Positions 50,093-58,247 of a stretch of 64,000 bases of DNA are shown here, in pieces. The position numbers were made by a program, and so were the translations under genes. The number at the start of each line of letters is the position of its first letter. The stretch's first letter is position 1. Source of the DNA: Pseudomonas sp. Teo4 (lineage in GTDB: Bacteria; Pseudomonadota; Gammaproteobacteria; Pseudomonadales; Pseudomonadaceae); assembly GCF_034387475.1 (NCBI RefSeq), contig NZ_JAXCIL010000003.1, forward strand, positions 1 through 64,000, read 5' to 3'. A model generated the notes under the pieces. It did not search any database and was not told the origin of the DNA. It saw nothing but the letters and a program-made list of their open reading frames with translations.

Positions 50093-52240
50093 ATGAAAGT
50101 CTACGTCGCCGAGAAGCCAAAGCTGGGTAAGGCCATGGTTCAGGTCTTGTCAAAGACCTCGCCAATAACCAACAGGGGGGGGACTTTTGCGGAAGGAAAT
50201 GGTTGGGCGGTTTGCTGGGCTGCGGGGCACATTTTTGCGCTCGAAGAACCCGATTACTACATCGGAGCTGCTTTCCCAGGCGCCCCGAAGGGTAAGAACG
50301 GCAAGTTCAAATGGAGTTGGGATCACCTGCCGCTCTTCCCTGGGCAGAGCGATTTACCAGGGTGGTCGATAGCGCTCGACTCCGAGAAAAAAGATCTGTT
50401 CAAGACGATCAAGTCTTTTGTCGCGAAGGCCACTGTGGTGGTCAATGCCGGGGATCCCGACCGCGAAGGGCAGTTGCTTATCGACGAGATCCTGGAGTTT
50501 CTGGGCAACCGGAAACCGGTGCGGCGCGTGCTCATTTCTGGTTTCGATGAGACGACTGTCGCGAACGGTTTGAAGGGGGAGTGCGACAACGCCGGCTTCA
50601 TCGGTCTTCGTGACGCAGCGCGATCGCGCTCAAGGGCTGATTGGCTGGCGGGGATGAACCTCAGTCGTGCCATTTCCCTTCACGCGAAGGAATGTGGATT
50701 TCAAGGGTCGCACATAGCCTACGGCCGCGTGATGACCGCGTTGTTGGGGCTGATCGTCCAGCGTGACCTGGCGATCGAAAATTTTGTTCCCGTTGATTAT
50801 TTCGCGCTTTCGGCGCGATTCAAGGTCACCAAAGGCGATTTCCGTGCGCGCTGGAAACCGTACCCCAGCCAGGCGGGGCTGGATGAAAGAGGGCGGCTGC
50901 TGGATCGGCGAGTAGCCGACCAGTTGAACACTGCGGTCCAAGGCAAGACTGGCAAGGTGGTCGAATACAGCGACACTGAAAAGACCGAGTCGGCCCCTTT
51001 GCCGTTCTCTGTCGACCAGCTGCAAATCCTGGCGTCGAAGAAATTCGGCTACAAGTCGGATGCGGTGCTGAAGGCCCTGCAGAGCCTCTATGAAAAGCAT
51101 GAGCTCACCACCTATCCGCGATCCGACTGCCAGTATCTGCCTGAGAGTCAGCATGCTGATGCTCCTGAAGTGTATGCCGCCGTCACGAATAACCTGCAAT
51201 TTGGTGCACCGCTGCAGGACATTGATCTAACTCGCAAGTCGCGAGCCTGGAACACGTCCAAGACTCCGGTCCACCACGCGATCATTCCCACTACGCGACG
51301 GGCCAATATCTCCGTCCTTTCGGGGATCGAGCAGGACCTCTACGAGGAAATCTGCAGACGCTATTTGGCGCAGTTCATGCCGCTTCATCGCTACCGCCAG
51401 GTAGAGGTAGTGGTCGAGGTCTCGGGGCAGCGCTTCGGTACCTCCGGCACCACCCCGCTTCTGCCGGGCTGGAAGGCCCTTTACCCGGGCATGAAAACGA
51501 AGAAGAAAGGGGAAGACGACAGCGGCGAGAACGACGTGCTGCCGCCGATGGCTGTTGGGGATGCTGCCCTATGTGAAGGCCTGGACATCACTGCGAAGAA
51601 AACCACGCCACCCGATCACTTCACTGACGCCACGCTGCTCGACGCGATGATCAACGTGCACAAGTACGTCACCGACGAGCGCATCAAAGCGATCTTCAAG
51701 CAGATGATCGATGACCGGAAAGCGGGCGAAGAAGAAGCCGCAGGCGGCCTGGGGACCCCTGCAACAAGGCATACCTTCGTGCCGAAGTTGGTCGACCTGG
51801 CCCAGGTGGAGTTCGTGAAGCCGAAGGGTAAGCAGAAGGAAGAATTCATCATCTCGACTCAAGCCGGCAGGGCGCTGATCCAGGCGCTGCCTGCCGAGAT
51901 CGCGAAACCGGACATGACCGCGTTGTGGGAAACGGCGATGCGCGAGATCGAGGCGGGCAGAAGCACCATCGATCGATTTGAGGCGATGCAGCGCTCGTGG
52001 ATTACCAAGGTGATCGCGGAGATCCGCTCCAAACCCCTGAATATCCCCTACACGGGGCCGGCGAAAGCGGGGGCAGGCAAAGGTGGAAGCTCGGGCCCTC
52101 GTGTCGCACCGGAGCCGGTCGGCAAGGCCTGTCCGCAATGCGGCAGCCAATTGATGAAACGAATGGGAGGCAATGGGCCGTTTATCGGCTGCGAGGGCTT
52201 CCGGTCGGGTTGCAAGTACACCGAACAAGTAGCCGCATAA
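50093..52240 (+). CDS. topB: DNA topoisomerase III
   Basis: A 715-residue type IA topoisomerase. The Toprim domain has VAEKPKLG near the start and NAGDPDREGQLL (about 118-129). The catalytic tyrosine is Tyr341 in TTYPRSDC. The C-terminus has a four-cysteine zinc ribbon (CPQCG and, after GNGPFIGCEGF, CKYT). TraE of IncP plasmids is a similar transfer-region topoisomerase. It probably resolves strand intermediates during replication or transfer. Confidence 0.92.
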   Translation: MKVYVAEKPKLGKAMVQVLSKTSPITNRGGTFAEGNGWAVCWAAGHIFALEEPDYYIGAAFPGAPKGKNGKFKWSWDHLPLFPGQSDLPGWSIALDSEKKDLFKTIKSFVAKATVVVNAGDPDREGQLLIDEILEFLGNRKPVRRVLISGFDETTVANGLKGECDNAGFIGLRDAARSRSRADWLAGMNLSRAISLHAKECGFQGSHIAYGRVMTALLGLIVQRDLAIENFVPVDYFALSARFKVTKGDFRARWKPYPSQAGLDERGRLLDRRVADQLNTAVQGKTGKVVEYSDTEKTESAPLPFSVDQLQILASKKFGYKSDAVLKALQSLYEKHELTTYPRSDCQYLPESQHADAPEVYAAVTNNLQFGAPLQDIDLTRKSRAWNTSKTPVHHAIIPTTRRANISVLSGIEQDLYEEICRRYLAQFMPLHRYRQVEVVVEVSGQRFGTSGTTPLLPGWKALYPGMKTKKKGEDDSGENDVLPPMAVGDAALCEGLDITAKKTTPPDHFTDATLLDAMINVHKYVTDERIKAIFKQMIDDRKAGEEEAAGGLGTPATRHTFVPKLVDLAQVEFVKPKGKQKEEFIISTQAGRALIQALPAEIAKPDMTALWETAMREIEAGRSTIDRFEAMQRSWITKVIAEIRSKPLNIPYTGPAKAGAGKGGSSGPRVAPEPVGKACPQCGSQLMKRMGGNGPFIGCEGFRSGCKYTEQVAA

Positions 52241-52249
52241 GGGGCAGAG

Positions 52250-52933
52250 ATGATGATCGGCGTGAGAGATCTGGTGATTGACGAGTTGCGTGCTGTCGCA
52301 GCCGTACCGAATGGGCTGGACCGCAACGTGTTGGTGCGGATCCAAGACAGCATCGCTGCCGACGTGATTTACCTGTACCGGGAGCAGCTGGAACAGATGA
52401 TGAGACGCCAGGAAGTCGCGGGCCTGCCCGCAGCCATTGCGAAGCAAGAGCGGCAGGATTTTTTCGCCGAGCGACTGAATCTGGAATACCGCAATCGGGC
52501 GGCCAACGGCCAAGGCTTCAGTTTGCCGCTCTATGTCGAGTCGGCGAAGAACTTCTACCACCTGGAGATCCGGCGCCATTTGCAGCAGGTGCAGGACTAC
52601 CTGGTCCATGGGCGGGCGGTGAACGAGCTGAACGCCGGCGCCGAGAGCATCCGTGAACTGCGTGCTCGGGATCCCAGCCTGAACGCCCTGGCGCACAAGG
52701 TGGCCGGTGGACTGAATGCTATCAACGAAACCCTGGAGCGCCTTTCTCGGGTGCAAACCGGGGCGGCCGCTCAGGTCAGTCGTGAACTGCGTAGAGAAAT
52801 GCGTGACGGCCTGGTTGAGCTGCAGGAAGACCAGTTTGCGAATTCGCTGCTGTCCGAGGCGCAAATGTTGGCGGGAGTTCAGCGTATGAGCAACGAGCTG
52901 GAAGAGGGCGGGAATAGCCTGAAAGTCCGTTGA
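52250..52933 (+). CDS. Unknown helical protein, 227 residues
   Basis: Long helical, highly charged protein; the C-terminal 90 residues (LNAINETLERLSRVQTGAAA, then VSRELRREMRDGLVELQEDQ) are a probable coiled coil. No signal or membrane segment. It follows topB by 9 bp. Family not recognised. Confidence 0.65.
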   Translation: MMIGVRDLVIDELRAVAAVPNGLDRNVLVRIQDSIAADVIYLYREQLEQMMRRQEVAGLPAAIAKQERQDFFAERLNLEYRNRAANGQGFSLPLYVESAKNFYHLEIRRHLQQVQDYLVHGRAVNELNAGAESIRELRARDPSLNALAHKVAGGLNAINETLERLSRVQTGAAAQVSRELRREMRDGLVELQEDQFANSLLSEAQMLAGVQRMSNELEEGGNSLKVR

Positions 52934-52988
52934 CAATACGCAATAATAACAGAAAATAACATTTGCCAATTCAGATAGAGGTATCGCC

Positions 52989-53504
52989 ATGACTGTTGCT
53001 CTGAATACCCAATTCACCTATCCGCAGGTCGTCATCCAGTCGGCCGTTCAGTTCCCCGCCGGCCACTATGTTGAGCTGGACGATATCGCGTTCGAGGCGA
53101 ACGGCCTCGGCCGCAAAGTGGTCCAGGCTCAGTCGGTGACCGCGCATGGCAAAGAGTTTTCCGTCGCCTACCTCAACGTCGACGGAACCGGTTATGTGCC
53201 GATCCAGGACAGCTCCCGCCCTGTTGATCTGGGAGACCTGGATTCGATCACTCGTGATAACGCGGATCTATTTCGCGCCGTGCATCAAGCCTTCGGCGGA
53301 GCTGCGGATAGTTACAGCCACCTGGAACTAGTGGTCGCTCTCCGTAACGCCATTCACCAGGGTATCGCTCCTCTGAACTCGGCCGAGCTGAAGCGGATCG
53401 CCGGCGAGGCGCGTGTCTATGCGAAGCGTGCTTTGTGGGTTCACCTGAACTCGATCGAGGCGATCACTGATGCACCGATCAATTGGGCATCCAAAGAGCT
53501 GTAA
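52989..53504 (+). CDS. Unknown protein, 171 residues
   Basis: A beta-rich first half (FPAGHYVELDDIAFEANGLG, FSVAYLNVDGTGYVPI) and a helical second half. GAGGTAT precedes the ATG; the upstream AT-rich gap has TTGACA at about 52932 but no good -10. Function unknown. Confidence 0.62.
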   Translation: MTVALNTQFTYPQVVIQSAVQFPAGHYVELDDIAFEANGLGRKVVQAQSVTAHGKEFSVAYLNVDGTGYVPIQDSSRPVDLGDLDSITRDNADLFRAVHQAFGGAADSYSHLELVVALRNAIHQGIAPLNSAELKRIAGEARVYAKRALWVHLNSIEAITDAPINWASKEL

Positions 53505-53531
53505 GAACTGCCAATAGGCGAGGGGGGACGA

Positions 53532-54245
53532 ATGCGGAAAGTAGTAAGCCCGGTGTTCCAGCCGATCGTGGACGCTCGGACAGGTGCTGTCTCGCATTAC
53601 GAAGCCCTTGCCAGAACGAGGGGGGTCCGTTCCGGGCATGTAAAACTACTGCAGCTGGGCGAGGAATTCGGTTTCATCGACCTCATCGACTTCGAAGTGC
53701 TGCGGCATGTTTTCCGTTTACTGCGCGATCGGCCATATGTGCGCGTCGCTGTTAACGTGTCCGTGTTGACGATAGAAGAATCCTGTAACGAGCTGCTTTC
53801 GCTGGTGTTCAAGAATATGGATCTGGCACACCAGGTCGTTTTCGAGATCACCGAAACTGCGCAGATCAACGACATGCCGAGGATCCAGCAGTTCGTCGCG
53901 GCGGTTCGCCTATTGAACGCGAAGGTGGCCATCGACGACTTCGGCGATGGTTACTTTACCGCGCCGCTCGTGCGCGAAATCCAACCGGAATACCTGAAGC
54001 TGAGTGGCGACTTGGTTGCAAGGCTCTGCAGCAGCGGAGAGATCCTGCCTATCCGGGATCTTGCGCGCTCGTTCGGCGGTGAGTTGATCGCCGAGCATGT
54101 CGACTCCGAAGAAAAGCTCGCCCGGCTGAGGGAGCTGCGCGTGGGGCTCGTCCAGGGGTTTCATGTAGGCCCCATCCTGGAAGAGCTGCCCGATCTGCAG
54201 GAAAGCCGGCAGCTCGCTCTCGGTGTTGCGAGGATCGGGCTATGA
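53532..54245 (+). CDS. EAL-domain protein, degenerate c-di-GMP phosphodiesterase
   Basis: A 237-residue stand-alone EAL domain. Present: EAL (Glu24, YEALAR), Asn-containing VAVNVSVLTIEES, FEITETAQ, DDFGDGY, QGFHVG. Altered: the KxD motif reads KLSGDLV, losing the Asp, and AEGVET reads AEHVDSEE. No signal peptide, sensor or membrane part. It may be a c-di-GMP binder rather than an active enzyme. Plasmid EAL proteins could lower c-di-GMP and change pilus or surface behaviour of the host. Strong ribosome site GAGGGGGG. Confidence 0.85.
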   Translation: MRKVVSPVFQPIVDARTGAVSHYEALARTRGVRSGHVKLLQLGEEFGFIDLIDFEVLRHVFRLLRDRPYVRVAVNVSVLTIEESCNELLSLVFKNMDLAHQVVFEITETAQINDMPRIQQFVAAVRLLNAKVAIDDFGDGYFTAPLVREIQPEYLKLSGDLVARLCSSGEILPIRDLARSFGGELIAEHVDSEEKLARLRELRVGLVQGFHVGPILEELPDLQESRQLALGVARIGL

Positions 54246-54559
54246 CATCCGCTCTGCCGGTTGTGCTCGACGAATACCTCTTGCACCGAGGTGAGCTCGA
54301 TGGCGTGCAGTCTTGCGCCTTACTCTGGCTTGCGTCCGATTGGCCGTTCCACGATGCCGTTGTGCAGGTGGTGTCGAGGCCTCTCGACGTTCGACGTGAT
54401 GTCCGGATCAAGAGCGAGGCCGGTGATATCGTCCTGCCGGCCGTGGAGAGTCAATGCCTTGAGATTATCGAGGCGGCGGGTCTTCACGTGCTTTTCCAGC
54501 CGCGGCCCGGAGTGACCGAGGTCCGGCATGTTCCGTTGTCCGGAGGACTGCATGGGTAG
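54242..54559 (+). CDS. Unknown protein, 105 residues
   Basis: Starts within the EAL gene stop (ATGA) and overlaps the next gene by 8 bp. Soluble, beta-rich, with VVQVVSRPLDVRRDVRIKSE. Coupling suggests it works with one of its neighbours. Not recognised. Confidence 0.58.
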   Translation: MTSALPVVLDEYLLHRGELDGVQSCALLWLASDWPFHDAVVQVVSRPLDVRRDVRIKSEAGDIVLPAVESQCLEIIEAAGLHVLFQPRPGVTEVRHVPLSGGLHG

Positions 54560-55958
54560 CGGAGTTACCGATTTTCTGATGTCCGGGACGACTGTTGTGC
54601 ACTCGAAAGAGGGTTCTACGCCTGGGGCGAAGACACTGCTCAGAACGATTGCTGCCGGCGTCCTGGCGTCATTGTGTTTGGCAGCGCCGGTGAGCGCTGC
54701 AGATGGCCGCCAGGCGGGTCTCTCGGGCCTGGCTCATCTGGGGCAGGACTCCATTTCCCAGGAGCTTCAGAATCTGGCGGCTCCGGGCTCTACTTCTATC
54801 CGAATCGTGTCGACATCATCGGCTGATTTCATGCAGTTCGTCAGCCAGGCCCCCGCTTTTCTGATGCGAGGTTCCCCAGACCTTCTGGATCCGCAGAGCC
54901 GTTTCTGGTTGGCAGCAGAGCGAGGTGGGGACCGCCAGTTCGCCATCAAATTGTCGGAGAAGAAGTACCTCTGGAGTGAGCGAGAGACTCTTTGCTTTGT
55001 TGGCGGTCTTGAAGGCGTCGGCGCCGATATGGCTATCAGCGATTCCGGTCTCAAATATGTGGATGACGCGATCAATGGTGGGCCTCGGGTCCTTCAGTCG
55101 GCAGAGGAAAAATTGTTTTTTGCGACGGTCCACGAGCTGCAGCATTGCCGCGATGTGAGTGGTGATGACCTGCGGCGTCGTGCCATTGCTGAGTTTGGGG
55201 TAGCCGGAAAGTTATATGGCACTGCGCTTCGCGAGCTCAAGGCCGACCTCGCTGTAGCGCTCGCGCATGCGAGCAAGGATGGCTCCTTCGTCAACGCAGC
55301 GGCGTCGCTGGGGGCCTTCCGCGGGGCTTCGTTGGCGGATCCCGAGCATGCGACGGAGCACATGCTCGGGATTGTCCTTCAGCGGCTGGACGCAAGTAGC
55401 TATCGCGGCATGCACGTCGCCGAACTGTATGACGCCGTTGAGCAAATTTTCGAGACGTTGGATCCCCTTTCTAACAGGCAGCTGCGGCATGCCTTTGTGA
55501 GCGAAGTTGCCGAGAAGGCTGAGCTCTACGAGCGGATTCAGCGCCGGCCGGCGACATGGGCTGACGAGGCTATGAAGTTGTTGCCGGCACTGGTCCTTTC
55601 TGGTGAGAGCCGACCTGCCCTGGATGTCGATGGTCGGGCTTCACGCCTGGTCGATGTACTCCTGCAGAACGATCTGCGTCATCCGCACATTCTCGCTGAA
55701 GAGAAGCTGCGGTCTTCCGAGATGTACAAGGCGCTGCTCGATCTCGTTGGGGAGCACGCCACTGCTCAGCAAGTTGCCAGAATGGCTTTGGTCGACGAAA
55801 TCACGGCTCACGGACGTCAGCCCGTCTTTCAGTTGCCAGGCGATCAAGGTCTGGGGGCGGAAGGGTATCTGGACATGCTGAATGCTCAATCCAGCGGGCT
55901 TACTCAGGAAATAGTTCGACAGCACGAGGCGGACTCGTTGAGGCCCTCGCCGATCTAG
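54552..55958 (+). CDS. Exported putative zinc metallopeptidase (HELQH)
   Basis: A 468-residue protein. An N-terminal region of about 27 polar residues precedes a hydrophobic signal (TLLRTIAAGVLASLCLAAPVSA), so it should be exported or anchored. The zinc motif HELQH is at residues 194-198, with FFATV before and CRD after it; a downstream ELKADLAVALAH about 30 residues on offers a Glu as third ligand, the gluzincin pattern. No named family was identified. It could remodel cell wall or process envelope proteins during transfer. Confidence 0.72.
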   Translation: MGSGVTDFLMSGTTVVHSKEGSTPGAKTLLRTIAAGVLASLCLAAPVSAADGRQAGLSGLAHLGQDSISQELQNLAAPGSTSIRIVSTSSADFMQFVSQAPAFLMRGSPDLLDPQSRFWLAAERGGDRQFAIKLSEKKYLWSERETLCFVGGLEGVGADMAISDSGLKYVDDAINGGPRVLQSAEEKLFFATVHELQHCRDVSGDDLRRRAIAEFGVAGKLYGTALRELKADLAVALAHASKDGSFVNAAASLGAFRGASLADPEHATEHMLGIVLQRLDASSYRGMHVAELYDAVEQIFETLDPLSNRQLRHAFVSEVAEKAELYERIQRRPATWADEAMKLLPALVLSGESRPALDVDGRASRLVDVLLQNDLRHPHILAEEKLRSSEMYKALLDLVGEHATAQQVARMALVDEITAHGRQPVFQLPGDQGLGAEGYLDMLNAQSSGLTQEIVRQHEADSLRPSPI

Positions 55959-56192
55959 GTCGCAAAGGGTAGGGTGGCCATCAGATTATTTTGGGCGCGC
56001 TGAATGTTGATGTTGAGTGTTGTGATCGAAAACCCAAAGGCCAATTTGGACGCCAGACAGGGCATGTAGAGGTCGAACGTCCTTTGACGCTCGTAGGGCC
56101 CTCTCTGGGCCACAAAGTCATTTTCGAGCACTGAAGGGGCGGTCGATGGCGTAGAGGGTGGTTGTGGCCGAACAAGTTGGTAAGGAGGTCGG

Positions 56193-56393
56193 ATGAATCG
56201 TTTACGGGTACTTAAACAGCGTGCAGCGCGGGGCAAGGCCGGCGTATGCAGAAACCCGGATGGCTGGTATGCCGCCCATGGTCGCGGCTGGGGTGACTGC
56301 CATGGGCCGGTATCGCGTCGAGAGGCGATCCAGCTGGCCGCCAGGTGGGGGATGCCGACGAAGGCAGTCAAGATCGTGGTTACGACCGATTGA
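56193..56393 (+). CDS. Small basic unknown protein, 66 residues
   Basis: Strong AAGGAGG site, start ATG at 56193. Many Arg and Lys, two cysteines (GVCRNP, GDCHGP). REAIQLAARWGMPTKAVKIV could be a helix-turn-helix. Function unknown. The 234 bp before it hold no visible gene. Confidence 0.55.
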   Translation: MNRLRVLKQRAARGKAGVCRNPDGWYAAHGRGWGDCHGPVSRREAIQLAARWGMPTKAVKIVVTTD

Positions 56394-56405
56394 GTGGGAG
56401 GGGCG

Positions 56406-56732
56406 ATGAACCAGAACTACATCAGCGCAATGGTCCTTTGTCGCGATGGGAATGCCGGCACGTTCAAGGTTTCGATTAACGAGCAAGGCGAGTTGGTGTC
56501 CACAGCGCCAGAGTGGCAGCCGGAAAGTCCCTCCGACTCGCCGACGGAGAAGGTTGGAGTTGTGCCGACGATCGAAGGGCGTACCGGTATCGGTCATGTG
56601 ATCGATGGCGACGTATGGCGAGATCTGGAAGCGAATGGGCGGCTCGATGATGTCTGGCGATTTGTGCTGGATGGCGAAAGCGTCGAGGAGGCTGTCGAAT
56701 CCGCCTTGCATGGGAGCAGATGCGCTATGTAG
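56406..56732 (+). CDS. Unknown acidic protein, 108 residues
   Basis: Start at 56406 after GGGAGGGG. An N-terminal strand pair (MNQNYISAMVLCRDGNAGTF), a disordered middle (EWQPESPSDSPTEKVG) and an acidic C-terminus. Function unknown. Confidence 0.58.
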   Translation: MNQNYISAMVLCRDGNAGTFKVSINEQGELVSTAPEWQPESPSDSPTEKVGVVPTIEGRTGIGHVIDGDVWRDLEANGRLDDVWRFVLDGESVEEAVESALHGSRCAM

Positions 56733-56762
56733 CGGCTAAATGATGATGTTGAAGTGGGGGGA

Positions 56763-56904
56763 TTTTCACCGTGAAAAGGCGCTCCCCATAAACTTTCACC
56801 TTTGAAGTGCCTGGGCGCTTCTGTGAGCCGCGTAGAACGCACGTCTGGCGCGGTCTCCCCATATCCGTTCACCTTTCGGGTAGGGCGCCCCATATCCATT
56901 CACC
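56763..56904. repeat. Remote iteron and ParB-box cluster
   Basis: One ParB-box candidate (56763-56777, TTTTCACCGTGAAAA) followed by three reverse-oriented 17-bp iterons at 56784-56800, 56857-56873 and 56888-56904 (as GGTGAANGNNTATGGGG on the minus strand). All lie in the 188-bp gap before the gene at 56921, more than 31 kb from oriV. RepA and ParB could bind here to control the downstream gene or to loop to the origin. Confidence 0.78.
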
Positions 56905-56920
56905 TTACTAGGGACGCTAG

Positions 56921-57385
56921 ATGTCGAATACAAGCATTTTGAGCGATGCCGATTGGCCGCATAAGCGGGACGTCGTCTTGCTGGTCAAACCCAGTGCGCG
57001 CAAGCGGGTAGGTCTCACCCTCTTGGCCATCGCCATTTTATTTTGCGGGGGCATGGCGGTCCTCGGCGAACGTGGCCCTGTCTCGTCGTGGCTGCAGTCC
57101 ATGGATCGAGAGGCTGATCGCGCTAAGTTGGAGCCGGTGATGCGAAAATTCGCTGAGCAGGGCAAGCCGGAAGCGATCATCTGGCTTGCGCAGAACTTCC
57201 CGAAAGAGAACAGGACCTCTCTCGAAGCTTTGGCGAGCCAAGGGAACGGAACGGCGCTCTTCACCCTCGCGGCGCTGCGCCTCCGTGACGGCGACGAAGG
57301 CGAATTCGAGTCATTGATGCAGCAGGCAGCAGAGGCAGGTAATGCTGACGCTCTTCGTTTCATCAAGCGCCAGGCTGAGCGCTGA
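56921..57385 (+). CDS. Membrane-anchored Sel1-like repeat protein, 154 residues
   Basis: A basic cytoplasmic N-terminus, one membrane helix (about 29-48, VGLTLLAIAILFCGGMAVLG) and a periplasmic helical part with Sel1/TPR-like repeats (ALASQGNGTALFTLAALRLR and QQAAEAGNADALRFIKRQ). Its promoter region is the remote iteron/ParB-box cluster, and the last iteron ends 17 bp before its start, so RepA may repress it. A long hairpin follows. Confidence 0.68.
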   Translation: MSNTSILSDADWPHKRDVVLLVKPSARKRVGLTLLAIAILFCGGMAVLGERGPVSSWLQSMDREADRAKLEPVMRKFAEQGKPEAIIWLAQNFPKENRTSLEALASQGNGTALFTLAALRLRDGDEGEFESLMQQAAEAGNADALRFIKRQAER

Positions 57386-57390
57386 GGCAT

Positions 57391-57434
57391 CTATCCGTGG
57401 CGTGATTTTGAAACCTAGATCACGCCACGGATAG
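57391..57434. terminator. Long hairpin (16-bp perfect stem)
   Basis: CTATCCGTGGCGTGAT and its exact complement around a 12-base loop, right after the Sel1-like gene. There is no T-run, so it may be a terminator needing Rho or a stabilising end. Confidence 0.5.
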
Positions 57435-57459
57435 TCCACCGTAAGTTGCGAGCGAAGGG

Positions 57460-57822
57460 GTGTTGGTGGTGGCAGAGACATATACCTGTGGTGGCTGTGG
57501 AGCGGAATTTTCCCCCGGCGATCATGTGTGCCGGGGGTGTCACGGTCGAATCGTTTATGGCGCCCTTCCGGAAGAGGTTTCGAAAGGAGCGGGTGCTGCA
57601 GGGGCGGTCTGGGCGTCTATTGCCTTTGCAGTCCTGTTTCTGTTGCCGGTGGTAGTGTCTAGCTGTTTCGGTGTGGCTGTCCCGATTGGCCTCGGGCTTG
57701 GGTTGTGGGGATTGCTGGTTGTCTTTGCTGTCTGGGTATGGGGGTATCGGTGGGGCCGGAAGAGGGCTGTCGCTGCGCGAATTGGCATGTGCAGGACTGT
57801 TGTTGATAGGAGCCGGTCGTGA
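57460..57822 (+). CDS. Zinc-ribbon membrane protein, 120 residues
   Basis: Starts with GTG. A zinc ribbon CGGC...CRGC (about 10-27) precedes two membrane helices (about 50-68 and 74-94) and a basic tail. Function unknown; a small sensor or scaffold is possible. Its stop overlaps the next start. Confidence 0.6.
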   Translation: MLVVAETYTCGGCGAEFSPGDHVCRGCHGRIVYGALPEEVSKGAGAAGAVWASIAFAVLFLLPVVVSSCFGVAVPIGLGLGLWGLLVVFAVWVWGYRWGRKRAVAARIGMCRTVVDRSRS

Positions 57823-58169
57823 TCAAGTTGGCTGCGGATAGTTCACCGGTGGCGAAATTCATTCGCCATAGGCGCTTGGTCGCCGATATGCGCCTACCTG
57901 GTGTGGTCGCGGCTGAGTTCCAGGGTTGGGTTGGCTCCTGCTCAGTTCGTTATCGTCTCAGGGGTGCTGAGCACGCGGATGTGATTTCCTCAGTAGATGA
58001 AGCCTTGCTGGTGGCTGGCATGCTGAGTGCCCCACTGGCCGGCGCTGACTCGGTGCGCGTCGAGCCTGCTACATCCGGGCAGGCTGACTTCCGCACGGCA
58101 TTGGAGTGGGGAAGGGCTCGGCTTGGCGAGGTCGACCTGGCGAAATTGCTGGCTTGGTGGTCTCTCTGA
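57819..58169 (+). CDS. Unknown protein, 116 residues
   Basis: Starts with GTG overlapping the previous stop. Soluble and basic at the N-terminus, with a beta-rich middle (GWVGSCSVRYRLRGAEHADV) and a helical end. Function unknown. Confidence 0.58.
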   Translation: MIKLAADSSPVAKFIRHRRLVADMRLPGVVAAEFQGWVGSCSVRYRLRGAEHADVISSVDEALLVAGMLSAPLAGADSVRVEPATSGQADFRTALEWGRARLGEVDLAKLLAWWSL

Positions 58170-58196
58170 GAGCAGATGGGTTGCTCTCGATCTTTT

Positions 58197-58216
58197 GACT
58201 TTCATTAGGCTATAGT
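58197..58216 (+). promoter_or_regulatory. GACTTTCRTT-type promoter element for the SNF2 helicase
   Basis: GACTTTCATTAGGCTATAGT, one of the best copies; hexamer ends 31 bp before the start codon. Confidence 0.65.
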
Positions 58217-58247
58217 AAGCGCTAATTTGCTGAGAAAGCTTTAGCGC

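Noticed and set aside
50093..50102. ATGAAAGTC at the topB start as another GACTTTCRTT element
   Set aside because: The box breaks after GACTTTCAT and there is no TATNNT hexamer at the required distance; it is just the codons for MKV.
51569..53017. Minus-strand open frame of 482 codons across the topB end
   Set aside because: It spans two genes and their gap on the other strand and lacks protein-like patterns; topB motifs fix the true strand.
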